A stretch of 64,000 bases of DNA from an uncultured Francisella sp. (lineage in GTDB: Bacteria > Pseudomonadota > Gammaproteobacteria > Burkholderiales > Neisseriaceae). Shown piece by piece: positions 34,288 through 42,315 of the stretch (the first letter of the stretch is position 1; each line of letters opens with the position of its first letter). Location of the stretch: NCBI GenBank assembly GCA_943913135.1, contig CALTVE010000001.1, positions 124,001 to 188,000 on the forward strand, in the 5' to 3' direction. The notes below the pieces were generated by a model, which saw only the letters and a list, made by a program, of their open reading frames with translations, was not told the DNA's origin and did no database searches. Both the position numbers and the translations under genes were made by a program.

Positions 34288-36366
34288 ATGAATAATGGTG
34301 TAAAAGAATTCACCCTGAGGGGATTATTGCTAGGGACTGTCATCACGATTGTTTTTATGGCGGCTAATACTTATCTAGGCTTAAAGGTAGGGTTGACTAT
34401 TGCTTCTTCCATACCGGCGGCGGTGATTTCTATGAGCCTTTTACGTCGTTTCAAAAATAGCAATATCTTAGAAAATAACCTAATACAAACGCAAGCTTCG
34501 GCAGCAGGGACATTAACCTCTATTATCTATGTTCTGCCTGCTTTACTGTTGGTTGGCTATTGGGTGAAGTTTCAATACTGGGAAACCCTATTAATAAGCG
34601 CTAGTGGTGGGGTCTTGGGTGTACTTTTCACAATCCCTTTGCGCCGCGTGTTGGTGGTGCAAAGTGATCTGCCTTATCCTGAGGGTTTGGCCGCTGCTGA
34701 AATTTTAAAAGCGGGAGGTGATGAAGGGAATGGCCAAGGGGTGAACTTTATTGTTAGCGGTAGTATCTTGGCTGCTTTATTAAACTTTTTTACCGGTGGG
34801 TTAAAATTGTTTAGTGATTCTGCTTCTTTTTGGTTTCGTATTAAAGATGCGATCTTCCAGCTCCCTTTAGGGTTTTCGTTTGCTTTGGTAGGAGCAGGTT
34901 ATTTGGTGGGGATAGAAGTCGCCACAGTAATGTTGTTAGGTAACTTCTTTAACTGGGATGTATTAGTGCCCATTGTCACCAGTTTAAATCCGATGAGTAT
35001 GACCGATTACCATGATATCGGTGCTTATGGCACCCATATTTGGGAATCTAGGGTACGGATGATGGGCGCAGGTGCTATCGGTTTAGGGGCTATATGGAAG
35101 CTTTGTGAACTTACTAAACCAATGATTCTTAATATGAAGAAATCGATTGCTAAAGGGAGTGAATTTGCAGGGCGTTTAAAAGAGGAGACGGATCGTGATA
35201 TTTCTGCCTGGTTGATCGGTTTACTCTTTATCATCACGGTTGTTTCGTTGATTATTATCTTTTATACCCTGGTCGAACCGGCACGTTTACCTTTATTTTG
35301 GTTAAGCGCCTTGGTTATCTTTGTGGTGTTTGTATCGGTTTTTGTTGGTTTTTTAATTTCAGCTACTTGCGGATATATGGCCGGCTTACTGGGGACATCT
35401 TCTAGTCCAATTTCCAGCTTGAGTATTTTAACTGTTTTGGTGGTTTCGTTGATTTTATGGGCAGCGACGCATATCAGTTCGACACTGGCCGATTCTAGTT
35501 TAAAACATTTTTATATTGCACTTGCTCTGTTAGCGACCTCGGTGGTTACTTCTGTAGCTGGCATCGCCAATGATAACTTGCAAGACTTAAAGGCAGGCCG
35601 CCTTGTGGGGGCTACGCCAGCGAAACAAGAATGGATATTGATTTTTGGTTGTATTGCAGGTGCTTTGGTATTAGCGCCTGTACTCAATACACTTTATCAA
35701 GCTTATGGTTTTGCCGGCCTTCCTTTAGGCCCAGCAATGGACCCCAATGCGGTATTAAATGCACCGCAAGCGCATTTAATGGCGGATTTAAGTCAGGGGG
35801 TTTTTGAGGGCACCTTACGTTGGCAAGATTTAGGCCTAGGGGTGGTGCTGGGTATTGTGATAATGGGGGTAGATAAATTAGTGTACATATTAAGCAACGG
35901 CCGTTTTAGTTTCCCTTTGCTGGCATTTGCGATGGGGATCTATCTACCCCCTGCGATTAATATGCCTCTTTTTTTCGGTGCGATTATCGCTTTTATTATT
36001 AAAAAACGCACTGTGGGTGAGGCCCGCTATAAAATTGTCAATAAACGTGGCATATTGTTTTCTTCTGGCTTAATTGTTGGGGAAAGCCTCATGGGCGTCT
36101 TTTTGGCAGGGGCTATTTTGATTTCAGCTCATTTTGGTGGTAATGGTTCTCCTTTTGCAGTGAAATCTTGGAGTGAACCAACGTCACAGTGGGTAGGTTT
36201 TGGAGTATTTGTAGCCGTTCTTATATATTGTTATCACAAAATTACGACCAGCTATCGCAAGATGCGCTGGACTATGGCTGAAAACCGCTTGCCTAACAGT
36301 TTTAATAGTAACAATAAAAAGATAGAATCTAAACAAGAGCAAATGGAAAGCGAAGAAAAAGATTAA
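34288..36366 (+). CDS. OPT-family oligopeptide transporter
   Basis: A 692-residue membrane protein with some 14-16 hydrophobic segments, typical of bacterial OPT transporters, which take up short peptides or metal chelates with protons. The first segment contains FMAANTYLGLKVGLTIASSIPAAV, a strong family motif. SDLPYPEGLAAAEILKAG is another, conserved in the Gram-negative subgroup. A charged Asn/Lys/Glu tail ends the protein in the cytoplasm. I choose ATG 34288 with AAGGAAG upstream; an earlier in-frame TTG lies within scpB. No terminator is obvious before the rpsF operon. Confidence 0.9.
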   Translation: MNNGVKEFTLRGLLLGTVITIVFMAANTYLGLKVGLTIASSIPAAVISMSLLRRFKNSNILENNLIQTQASAAGTLTSIIYVLPALLLVGYWVKFQYWETLLISASGGVLGVLFTIPLRRVLVVQSDLPYPEGLAAAEILKAGGDEGNGQGVNFIVSGSILAALLNFFTGGLKLFSDSASFWFRIKDAIFQLPLGFSFALVGAGYLVGIEVATVMLLGNFFNWDVLVPIVTSLNPMSMTDYHDIGAYGTHIWESRVRMMGAGAIGLGAIWKLCELTKPMILNMKKSIAKGSEFAGRLKEETDRDISAWLIGLLFIITVVSLIIIFYTLVEPARLPLFWLSALVIFVVFVSVFVGFLISATCGYMAGLLGTSSSPISSLSILTVLVVSLILWAATHISSTLADSSLKHFYIALALLATSVVTSVAGIANDNLQDLKAGRLVGATPAKQEWILIFGCIAGALVLAPVLNTLYQAYGFAGLPLGPAMDPNAVLNAPQAHLMADLSQGVFEGTLRWQDLGLGVVLGIVIMGVDKLVYILSNGRFSFPLLAFAMGIYLPPAINMPLFFGAIIAFIIKKRTVGEARYKIVNKRGILFSSGLIVGESLMGVFLAGAILISAHFGGNGSPFAVKSWSEPTSQWVGFGVFVAVLIYCYHKITTSYRKMRWTMAENRLPNSFNSNNKKIESKQEQMESEEKD

Positions 36367-36500
36367 GATTTTATCAGTTACTTTAGATAAAGAAGGCTCT
36401 TGCTTTAATTGGTTTTTTTAATTAGAATTAAAAAGTTTTGTATCTATCCTTAGTCTTTTGCTGCATGAACAGAAGGCTTTTAACCATAAGGAGACAACGC

Positions 36501-36896
36501 ATGCGTCATTATGAAATCGTTTTCATTGTGCACCCGGATCAGAGCGAACAGGTGCCAGCAATGATTGAAAAATATAAAGGTCTGATTACCGGTTCTAAAG
36601 GGGTGTTCCACCGCCTAGAAGATTGGGGACGCCGCCAACTTGCTTATCCTATCAATAAACTCCATAAAGCGCACTATATTTTGATGAATGTAGAATGCGA
36701 TCCTGCTGGTATTGAGGAATTGGAAAATGCATTCCGTTTTAACGATGCGGTATTGCGTCATCTAACTATTAAAGTAGAGCACGCAATTAGCGAACCTTCG
36801 CCGATGATGGGAGAAGAAAAATCGAAAAATTTATTAACTAATACCCACGTTAGTAGCCCGTCCAATGTCGATGTTGAGGCCCGTGCCCATCACTAA
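36501..36896 (+). CDS. rpsF: Small ribosomal subunit protein S6
   Basis: S6 of the 30S platform, which pairs with S18. MRHYEIVFIVHPDQSEQVPAMIEKY and LEDWGRRQLAYPI are standard. The 131 residues include a C-terminal tail from about residue 100 rich in Ser/Asn. E. coli S6 also has such a tail, used for glutamylation; this one has no Glu run. ATG 36501 is set by AAGGAG seven bases upstream, excluding the longer frame. First gene of rpsF-priB-rpsR-rplI. The 134-bp gap upstream holds AT-rich sequence with no promoter I can defend. Confidence 0.96.
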   Translation: MRHYEIVFIVHPDQSEQVPAMIEKYKGLITGSKGVFHRLEDWGRRQLAYPINKLHKAHYILMNVECDPAGIEELENAFRFNDAVLRHLTIKVEHAISEPSPMMGEEKSKNLLTNTHVSSPSNVDVEARAHH

Positions 36897-36902
36897 GACT
36901 GT

Positions 36903-37204
36903 GTGAGCGACTTTTCTCTAGACCGTTTTATAGTTGCACACATTAGTCGGGCGATAGAGGTTAAGTATTCACCAAGCGGGGTGCTGATCGTGATTTTATT
37001 GTTAAATCAGGTTTCTGAACAACAAGAAAACGGTCAGACAAAACAGGTGACTTTAAACCTAGTAGGCAAATATCTTGGGGAAAGGGCGCTTTTTGGGCGA
37101 AAAAGGCGAATAAAAAAGTAAAAGCTAGCGGTTTTTTGCAAACCGCTAAATTGAGTTTTAAGAATGTGGTATTTCCTATAACTGATATTGAATTAGATGA
37201 ATAA
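36903..37204 (+). CDS. priB: Primosomal replication protein N (PriB), split by a -1 frameshift
   Basis: PriB is a small OB-fold single-strand DNA protein that helps PriA restart replication, and it normally lies between rpsF and rpsR. The zero frame runs GTG 36903 to TAA 37119: 72 residues, with VKYSPSG as the recognisable motif. The expected C-terminal strand and tail (VKASGFLQ... to ITDIELDE) lies in the -1 frame from 37118 to TAA 37202. The stop of the first frame directly follows A AAA AAG (37112-37118), and a perfect hairpin follows 7 bases on. A -1 slip gives a 100-residue protein, close to the usual ~104. A lost A in the A5 run at 37100-37104 would also explain the split. No strong ribosome site precedes GTG. 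Confidence 0.75.
37112..37148 (+). promoter_or_regulatory. Candidate programmed -1 frameshift signal in priB
   Basis: Slippery heptamer A AAA AAG in the correct zero-frame phase (codons AAA 37113, AAG 37116), then a TAA stop and a spacer of 7 bases (37119-37125). A perfect 9-bp hairpin follows, TAGCGGTTT at 37126-37134 with AAACCGCTA at 37140-37148, and loop TTTGC. Heptamer type and spacing match the E. coli dnaX and several IS frameshift sites. No well-placed upstream Shine-Dalgarno stimulator was found. The hairpin lacks a T tract, so it is a poor terminator. Confidence 0.6.
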
Positions 37205-37216
37205 AGTGAGAATTTT

Positions 37217-37450
37217 ATGGCTTACCGTAGAATGCAAAAAAGAAGAAGATACTGCCGTTTTACTGTAGAGGGTATCCAGCAAGTAGATTATAAAGACTTA
37301 AATTTGCTAAAAGATTTTATCGCAGAAAATGGAAAAATTATCCCAGCACGTATTATGGGAACTAAAGCTCGCTATCAGAGGCAATTGTCCGTTGCCATTA
37401 AGCGCGCGCGCTTTTTAGCACTGTTGCCCTATACGGATCAGCATAAGTAA
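37217..37450 (+). CDS. rpsR: Small ribosomal subunit protein S18
   Basis: S18, a 77-residue protein that forms a heterodimer with S6 on 16S rRNA. The N-terminus is basic (RRMQKRRRYCRF). YKDLNLLKDFIAENGKIIPARI and GTKARYQRQLSVAIKRARFLALLPY are the conserved core. ATG 37217 lies 12 bases after the end of the shifted priB frame, with AGTGAG upstream. It ends 12 bases before rplI. Confidence 0.97.
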   Translation: MAYRRMQKRRRYCRFTVEGIQQVDYKDLNLLKDFIAENGKIIPARIMGTKARYQRQLSVAIKRARFLALLPYTDQHK

Positions 37451-37462
37451 GAGGAGTAAAAA

Positions 37463-37915
37463 ATGGAAGTTATCTTATTAGAGCGTGTGGGCGATTTGGG
37501 CGATTTAGGTAAGGTCTTACAAGTTAAAAACGGTTATGCACGCAATTACTTAATTCCGCAAGGTAAAGCTAAAAGAGCGACTAAAGCCAATTTGGCAGCT
37601 TTTGAAGCACAAAAAGCAGAATTGGAAGCACGTCAAGCTGAGATTTTTAAAAATGCGGAAGAAAAGAAAGCTAAAGTGGATGGCCAAACTTTAGAAATTT
37701 CGCAAAAGGCAGGTATCGATGGCCGTTTGTTTGGCTCTGTCACCACGATCGATATTGCCAATGCATTGGAACAATTTGGCGTACCTACAGAAAGAGCACA
37801 TATTCGTTTACCTGATGGGCCGTTAAAAAATGTGGGTGAATATACGATTGATGTCAATTACCATCATGATGTAGTGGCAACGATTCATGTGGTTGTAACA
37901 GCAGCAGACGCTTAA
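37463..37915 (+). CDS. rplI: Large ribosomal subunit protein L9
   Basis: L9, 150 residues, with its N-terminal RNA-binding domain MEVILLERVGDLGDLGKVLQVKNGYARNYL-type motif (GYARNYLIPQGKA), a long connecting helix (about 45-75, rich in Ala/Glu/Lys) and a C-terminal domain (GRLFGSVTTIDIANAL). L9 binds 23S rRNA domain V and helps reading-frame maintenance. RBS AGAGGAG precedes the ATG. It is the last gene of the operon, followed by a clear terminator. Confidence 0.97.
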   Translation: MEVILLERVGDLGDLGKVLQVKNGYARNYLIPQGKAKRATKANLAAFEAQKAELEARQAEIFKNAEEKKAKVDGQTLEISQKAGIDGRLFGSVTTIDIANALEQFGVPTERAHIRLPDGPLKNVGEYTIDVNYHHDVVATIHVVVTAADA

Positions 37916-37929
37916 TTCTATTGTTTTAT

Positions 37930-37965
37930 AAAAAACGCGTTCCTAATTAATTGGGCGCGTTTTTT
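37930..37965 (+). terminator. Rho-independent terminator of the rpsF-rplI operon
   Basis: Perfect inverted repeat AAAAAACGCG (37930-37939) and CGCGTTTTTT (37956-37965), with possible extra G-T pairs inside the loop. The A-rich 5' arm and T-rich 3' arm make it usable from either strand. It begins 15 bases after the rplI stop. Confidence 0.88.
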
Positions 37966-38292
37966 CGCATCTTTTTTAGAGTGGGTCTTGGAGCACCTTT
38001 GTTCCTGTTTAGTCATTAAAGAAGGTATTGCTTTTTATTAACCCAGCCACAATATCTCGCAAGAAGGGGGTAACAGGAATGTTGGCAGCTGATTGCAATT
38101 AAAGATTCTGTTTCTTAAGAGGATACCATTGTAGAAGAAAACGGCCTACTGTAGGTGAGGGGAAAGGAGGATCGTTTGTCATAATAGATAGAGTTGAGTA
38201 GTTTTTATATACTTTGGATGATACAACCCCAGCGGCAGGTAGGCTATGGCAATAGAACTGTTGCAAAAGTGATTGAAAAGGTGTGAGAAAAG
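37966..38292. other. 327-bp non-coding stretch before dnaX
   Basis: No convincing reading frame on either strand. It should carry the dnaX promoter; TTGTCA near 38178 and TATACT near 38205 are single elements without a partner at good spacing. An 8-bp inverted repeat (TTCCTGTT at 38002-38009, AACAGGAA at 38072-38079) encloses 62 bases, leaving open a structured RNA. No tRNA or known small RNA was recognised. Confidence 0.5.
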
Positions 38293-39948
38293 ATGAGCTA
38301 TACTGTTTTAGCGCGTAAATATCGCCCTAAAAAGTTCTCTGAAGTCGTTGGTCAGCAACATGTCAGTGAGTCACTATTGAATTCAGTGCGTCAGCATCGA
38401 TTACATCACGCTTATTTGTTGACAGGCACGCGTGGGGTGGGCAAAACTACTCTAGCGCGCATTTTAGCGAAAAGTATTAATTGTTTAAATCCACAAAATG
38501 GTGAACCTTGTGGAGGGTGTGAAGTATGTGTCAGCATAGACGGCGGCTCTTTTGTCGATTTATTAGAAATTGACGCCGCTTCTAATACAGGCGTGGATAA
38601 TATTCGTGAAGTATTAGATAACGCTCAATATGTCCCCTCGGTGGCCAAATATAAAGTTTATTTAATAGATGAAGTACACATGCTTTCTAAAAGTGCTTTT
38701 AATGCAATGTTAAAAACACTAGAAGAACCGCCTGCTCATGCTTTATTTATCTTGGCTACGACCGATCCGCAAAAAGTGCCAATTACTGTGTTAAGCCGTA
38801 CTTTGCAGTTTGTATTAAAAAATCTAAGTGCAGAAGAAATTAGCGGTTACTTACAAGAGGTGCTGGATAAAGAAGCGATTGCCTATGAAGAAAAGAGCTT
38901 AATTCCCATTGCTGAAGCAGCTGCAGGATCCATGAGGGATGCTTTAAGTTTATTGGATGCAGCCATTGCTTTAGGTGCTGGACAAGTTAGCTTAGCTAAT
39001 GTAGAGCGCATGCTGGGTCTAGTAGATAAAAAACTTTTTTACGAGCTATTGATTGCGGTAAAAAAAGGTGAAAAAGAAAAAGTACAAAGCCAGTTGACTT
39101 CTTTAAAGACACGATCTTTTCAGGTAAAAAACATCCTCGATGGATGGGCGGTGATATTACGCGATTTGGCTTTAAGTAAATCGCTGGATATGAATTTGCA
39201 TGCAGAAGAAGACCTTTTTAAAGAACTTTTAGGTCTTCTCAGTGAAGAAGAAATACAACTTTATTATGAAGCGATTGTTCAAGCGAAAAAGAATTTATCT
39301 TTTGCACCAGATGACTACAGTGCATTACTAATGGCCTTGCTGCGTATCTTTTCATTTCGTGATTATTTTCCCCATAACGGTGAAAATAGTGTGCTTCCAC
39401 TTAATAAAAAAAAAGATGACAAAAGATTAGAGAGCTTTACTCATTCTGATGAAAGCAACCGTGAAGTAAAAAAAAACAGTAAAAATTGCTCCCTAAAAGA
39501 AATATCCATTGAATCAAAGGCGCAGACGGGTCCTCTGTTGGCCCTTTGGGCTTTTGATGAGGAGAAGGGCGAATTAAATGACGAAGCAAAAACTTGGTTA
39601 CCAGTAATGGAGGCTTTAACAGAGACACTAGGTCCTTATAGTCATTATGTGCAGCAACTGGTGTTTCTGGCGGGTGATACAGAAAAGGTTATTTTAGCCC
39701 TACCTGCAGGTGATAAAAAACAGGTTGAAAAAGAGGCAAAGGAAAGAATAAAAGATTTCTTTACTCAAAGAGGACAACAGCTTATTTGGCGAGATAAGCC
39801 TGAAGGAACATTAAGCTATCGTGAAATCAGGGCACAGTTGAAACAAGCGGCCTTAGATTACTTAAGAAAAAGTGCTTATGGTCAACAACTACAGCAATTG
39901 TTCGAGGGTGAATGGCAAGAAGAAAGCTTGAAATTTAAATGGGTTTAA
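38293..39948 (+). CDS. dnaX: DNA polymerase III tau (and probably gamma) subunit
   Basis: Clamp-loader ATPase. Residues 1-370 are the AAA+ part: YRPKKFSEVVGQQHV at the start, Walker A GTRGVGKTTLARILAK, zinc cysteines CLNPQNGEPCGGCEVC, Walker B VYLIDEVHML and sensor LATTDPQKVP. Domain III ends near residue 365. A charged linker (365-420) and the tau-specific C-terminal domain follow to 551, shorter than E. coli's 643. The linker start has two A9 runs (codons 372-374 and 392-395) where slippage would terminate soon and yield a gamma-like protein of about 375-402 residues. First gene of dnaX-ybaB-recR. Confidence 0.95.
   Translation: MSYTVLARKYRPKKFSEVVGQQHVSESLLNSVRQHRLHHAYLLTGTRGVGKTTLARILAKSINCLNPQNGEPCGGCEVCVSIDGGSFVDLLEIDAASNTGVDNIREVLDNAQYVPSVAKYKVYLIDEVHMLSKSAFNAMLKTLEEPPAHALFILATTDPQKVPITVLSRTLQFVLKNLSAEEISGYLQEVLDKEAIAYEEKSLIPIAEAAAGSMRDALSLLDAAIALGAGQVSLANVERMLGLVDKKLFYELLIAVKKGEKEKVQSQLTSLKTRSFQVKNILDGWAVILRDLALSKSLDMNLHAEEDLFKELLGLLSEEEIQLYYEAIVQAKKNLSFAPDDYSALLMALLRIFSFRDYFPHNGENSVLPLNKKKDDKRLESFTHSDESNREVKKNSKNCSLKEISIESKAQTGPLLALWAFDEEKGELNDEAKTWLPVMEALTETLGPYSHYVQQLVFLAGDTEKVILALPAGDKKQVEKEAKERIKDFFTQRGQQLIWRDKPEGTLSYREIRAQLKQAALDYLRKSAYGQQLQQLFEGEWQEESLKFKWV
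39406..39414 (+). promoter_or_regulatory. A9 slippery tract 1 in dnaX
   Basis: Nine A in a row encoding Lys 372-374. One extra A in the mRNA gives AGA then TGA (375 residues); one fewer gives a TAG after four more codons (378 residues). Placement is just past domain III, as for the slippage site that makes gamma in Thermus thermophilus. Confidence 0.5.
39468..39476 (+). promoter_or_regulatory. A9 slippery tract 2 in dnaX
   Basis: Second run of nine A, 54 bases after the first. One extra A leads to CAG then TAA; one fewer leads to TAA after a few codons. Either would yield a product of about 396-402 residues lacking the tau C-terminal domain. Confidence 0.45.
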
Positions 39949-40036
39949 GAACGGTTTTCTACTGCTCCTTGACCCTTTAACTACAGTAGCAACTTACAAT
40001 TAAGAATAATTTTTCCATTTTTTGATCGGAGTGATT

Positions 40037-40369
40037 ATGTTTGGTAAAGCTGGATTAGGCAAACTATTAAAACAAACCCAAGATATGCAAAATAAAATGA
40101 AAGAGGCGCAAGATGAATTAGCGCACCTAGAAGTTACGGGCGAAGCTGGGGCAGGTGCGGTAAAAATAACGCAAACGTGTCAACACATCACTCGCCGCGT
40201 ACACATAGAAGATGATAGTTTGCTCCAAGATAAAGAGATGTTGGAAGATCTGCTAATAGCGGCTTTAAACGATGCCAATAACAAAGCAGAGGCAAAGGCT
40301 AAAGAGCATATGGGTAAAATAACCCAGGGTTTATCGATTCCCCCAGGAATGGCAGATTTTTTTAAATAA
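40037..40369 (+). CDS. ybaB: Nucleoid-associated protein YbaB/EbfC family
   Basis: A 110-residue DNA-binding protein of the YbaB family, which forms tweezer-like dimers and coats DNA. MFGKAGLGKLLKQTQDMQNKM and the C-terminal MGKITQGLSIPPGM are the family's ends. ATG 40037 is chosen because GGAG lies seven bases before it and it restores the normal length; upstream in-frame codons would add five residues. The dnaX-ybaB-recR order is conserved widely in bacteria. Confidence 0.94.
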   Translation: MFGKAGLGKLLKQTQDMQNKMKEAQDELAHLEVTGEAGAGAVKITQTCQHITRRVHIEDDSLLQDKEMLEDLLIAALNDANNKAEAKAKEHMGKITQGLSIPPGMADFFK

Positions 40370-40370
40370 G

Positions 40371-40967
40371 ATGGCAAAAGATGCTTTTAGCGCCCTTGCC
40401 CAAGCTTTACAAGCACTTCCGGGCTTGGGAGAGCGTTCGGCACGACGAGTTGCCTATGCCCTTTTACAGCATAAAAGAGTCGATGCAGAACATCTTTTAC
40501 AGACTTTGACTCGGGCGCTTAAAGAAGTACGCCATTGTCAGCGCTGTAATACTCTATGTGAAGAAGAGGTATGTGACATTTGTAAAGACCGCGATCGCGA
40601 TGCCAGTAGCTTGATGGTAGTGCAAATGCCTTTTGATATCAGTATTATAGAGAAGGCAAGGTGCCACACAGGTTATTATTTTGTGTTAATGGGCGCGATT
40701 TCGCCTTTAAAACAGCAAGATTTAAGTTACATCGCTTTAGACGCTTTACAGATGCGCTTAAAAGATCCGGCTTTAAAAGAAGTCATTATAGGGACTAATT
40801 TTAATGGGGACGGGGAGGCCACCGCTTATGTATTGCAGGAAATTTTGAGTCAAGGCCCTTTCATCGTTAGCCGCCTAGCCCGGGGCGTACCCCTAGGGGG
40901 CGAATTAGAATTTACCGATGCAGGCACTTTAGCGCAGTCGTTTTATGATCGCAAAGTGTTGGAGTAG
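40371..40967 (+). CDS. recR: Recombination mediator RecR
   Basis: Works with RecF and RecO to load RecA at gaps. The 198 residues contain the helix-hairpin-helix ALPGLGERSARRVAYALL, the four-cysteine zinc finger CQRCNTLCEEEVCDIC and the Toprim region (GTNFNGDGEATAYVL). GVPLGGELEFTDAGTLAQSF closes the protein. It begins one base after the ybaB stop, showing tight coupling. Length is normal. Confidence 0.97.
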   Translation: MAKDAFSALAQALQALPGLGERSARRVAYALLQHKRVDAEHLLQTLTRALKEVRHCQRCNTLCEEEVCDICKDRDRDASSLMVVQMPFDISIIEKARCHTGYYFVLMGAISPLKQQDLSYIALDALQMRLKDPALKEVIIGTNFNGDGEATAYVLQEILSQGPFIVSRLARGVPLGGELEFTDAGTLAQSFYDRKVLE

Positions 40968-40972
40968 AGCTT

Positions 40973-41620
40973 ATGAAATTATATATTTATGAACATTGCC
41001 CGTATTGCGTCAAAGCACGGATGATCTTCGGCTTAAAGAATATACCTATAGAATTAGAATATTTATTGAATGATGAAGAAGATCTGTTAATTCGTCTTAA
41101 CGGCGTAAAACAGGTTCCTTTATGGCAGCAGGATAATGGCGAGGTGATGAGCGAAAGCATGAATATTGTTAAGGCAGTGGATAGTTTAAATAATGCCAGT
41201 GTATTGACGCAGGAAAATTTGATATTAAAAAAGTGGCTACAAGACATTAAAGAGCCATGGCGCTTATTAACTTTATCTCATTATCCTATTTTTCCTTTTC
41301 CTGAATTTGCTACGCCAGAATCGGTTCGGTATTATGTAGAGAAAAAAGAGAAAAATTTAGGTGACAGTCTAAAATCTTTACGGCAAAAAAAGAATGAGTT
41401 TTTAAATGAATTAAATCCACAATTAGAGCAATTGAATGATTTGATTTTGACGCCGCAAGCGGTGAACGGCGCTTTATCGGTAGATGATTTTGAACTTTTT
41501 CCAGTTTTGCGCAGTTTAACGCTGTTTAAGGATGCTAAGTTTCCAGACAAAGTTACCCAATATACCCGGGAATTATCGCGCTTAAGTCGTGTGCCTTTAT
41601 TGACAGATTGGGCTATTTAG
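40973..41620 (+). CDS. grxB: Glutaredoxin 2
   Basis: A GST-fold glutaredoxin of 215 residues, the same size as E. coli Grx2. The N-terminal thioredoxin-like domain has the active site HCPYCVKARM and the glutathione-binding loop QVPLWQQ. The all-helical C-terminal domain follows from about residue 75. It reduces protein disulfides using glutathione; glutathione synthase (gshB) is encoded elsewhere in the window. It starts 5 bases after recR and probably shares its mRNA. Confidence 0.92.
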   Translation: MKLYIYEHCPYCVKARMIFGLKNIPIELEYLLNDEEDLLIRLNGVKQVPLWQQDNGEVMSESMNIVKAVDSLNNASVLTQENLILKKWLQDIKEPWRLLTLSHYPIFPFPEFATPESVRYYVEKKEKNLGDSLKSLRQKKNEFLNELNPQLEQLNDLILTPQAVNGALSVDDFELFPVLRSLTLFKDAKFPDKVTQYTRELSRLSRVPLLTDWAI

Positions 41621-41628
41621 GAAAGAAC

Positions 41629-42315
41629 ATGCAAAAAATTGCCGTTTTAACCGGAGCAGGGATTAGCCAGGAGAGTGGTTTAGCCACTTTTCGTGGCGCG
41701 GGCGGTTTATGGAACGGCGAGAAAATAGAAGAGGTCGCAACACCCGAAGGCTTTAAACGCGATCCTGCTAAAATACTCAATTTTTACAATCAACGGCGAA
41801 AAGAGCTCTTGTTGGCAGGACCCAATGCGGCGCACAGAGCATTAAAGAAACTTGAAACTGCCTATGAAGTTTACATTATCACTCAAAATGTCGATGATCT
41901 TCACGAAAGAGCAGGCAGTAAGTCTATTATTCATTTACATGGTGAATTATTGAAAGTAAGAAGTGTAACAGAGCCGAGCGAGATTATCCCTTGGGTAGGG
42001 GATTTAAGTGTGGAGGATAAAGACAGTCAGGGAAGAGCCTTGCGTCCGCATATCGTTTGGTTTGGTGAGGCAGTACCAGAAATGGAGCGTGCTTTACCTA
42101 TTGTGAAGACAGTGGATTATTTTTTAGTAATTGGCACTTCCTTGGCAGTGTACCCTGCAGCCGATTTAATTCATCACACTCAAAAAGAAACAAAAATTTA
42201 TTTAGTTGATCCCTATCCTACCATCGTGCCCCCTGGGGTAGAAGTGATTGCGCAAAAAGCCACAGGGGGGGTGCCTCGCTTAGTAGAAAGGCTTTTATCA
42301 ACTGCGATCAACTAG
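41629..42315 (+). CDS. cobB: Sirtuin, NAD-dependent protein deacylase without zinc cysteines
   Basis: A 228-residue sirtuin. NAD-binding GAGISQESGLATFRGAGGLW, TQNVDDLHERAGS and catalytic LHGEL are clear, and RPHIVWFGEAVP and VIGTSLAVYPAADL are typical CobB segments. The small domain between LHGELLKVRS and RPHIVWFGE has no cysteine, so the structural zinc site present in E. coli CobB is absent. Zinc-free sirtuins are known in some bacteria. ATG 41629 with AGGAAAG is preferred over a start inside grxB. The 3' end overlaps the convergent permease gene by 8 bases. Confidence 0.92.
   Translation: MQKIAVLTGAGISQESGLATFRGAGGLWNGEKIEEVATPEGFKRDPAKILNFYNQRRKELLLAGPNAAHRALKKLETAYEVYIITQNVDDLHERAGSKSIIHLHGELLKVRSVTEPSEIIPWVGDLSVEDKDSQGRALRPHIVWFGEAVPEMERALPIVKTVDYFLVIGTSLAVYPAADLIHHTQKETKIYLVDPYPTIVPPGVEVIAQKATGGVPRLVERLLSTAIN

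Noticed and set aside
36438..36500. Longer S6 start at 36438
   Set aside because: The added 21 residues are not S6-like, and AAGGAG fixes the start at 36501.
37126..37148. Hairpin in priB as a transcription terminator
   Set aside because: No T tract follows, it lies within expected coding sequence, and a strong terminator exists after rplI.
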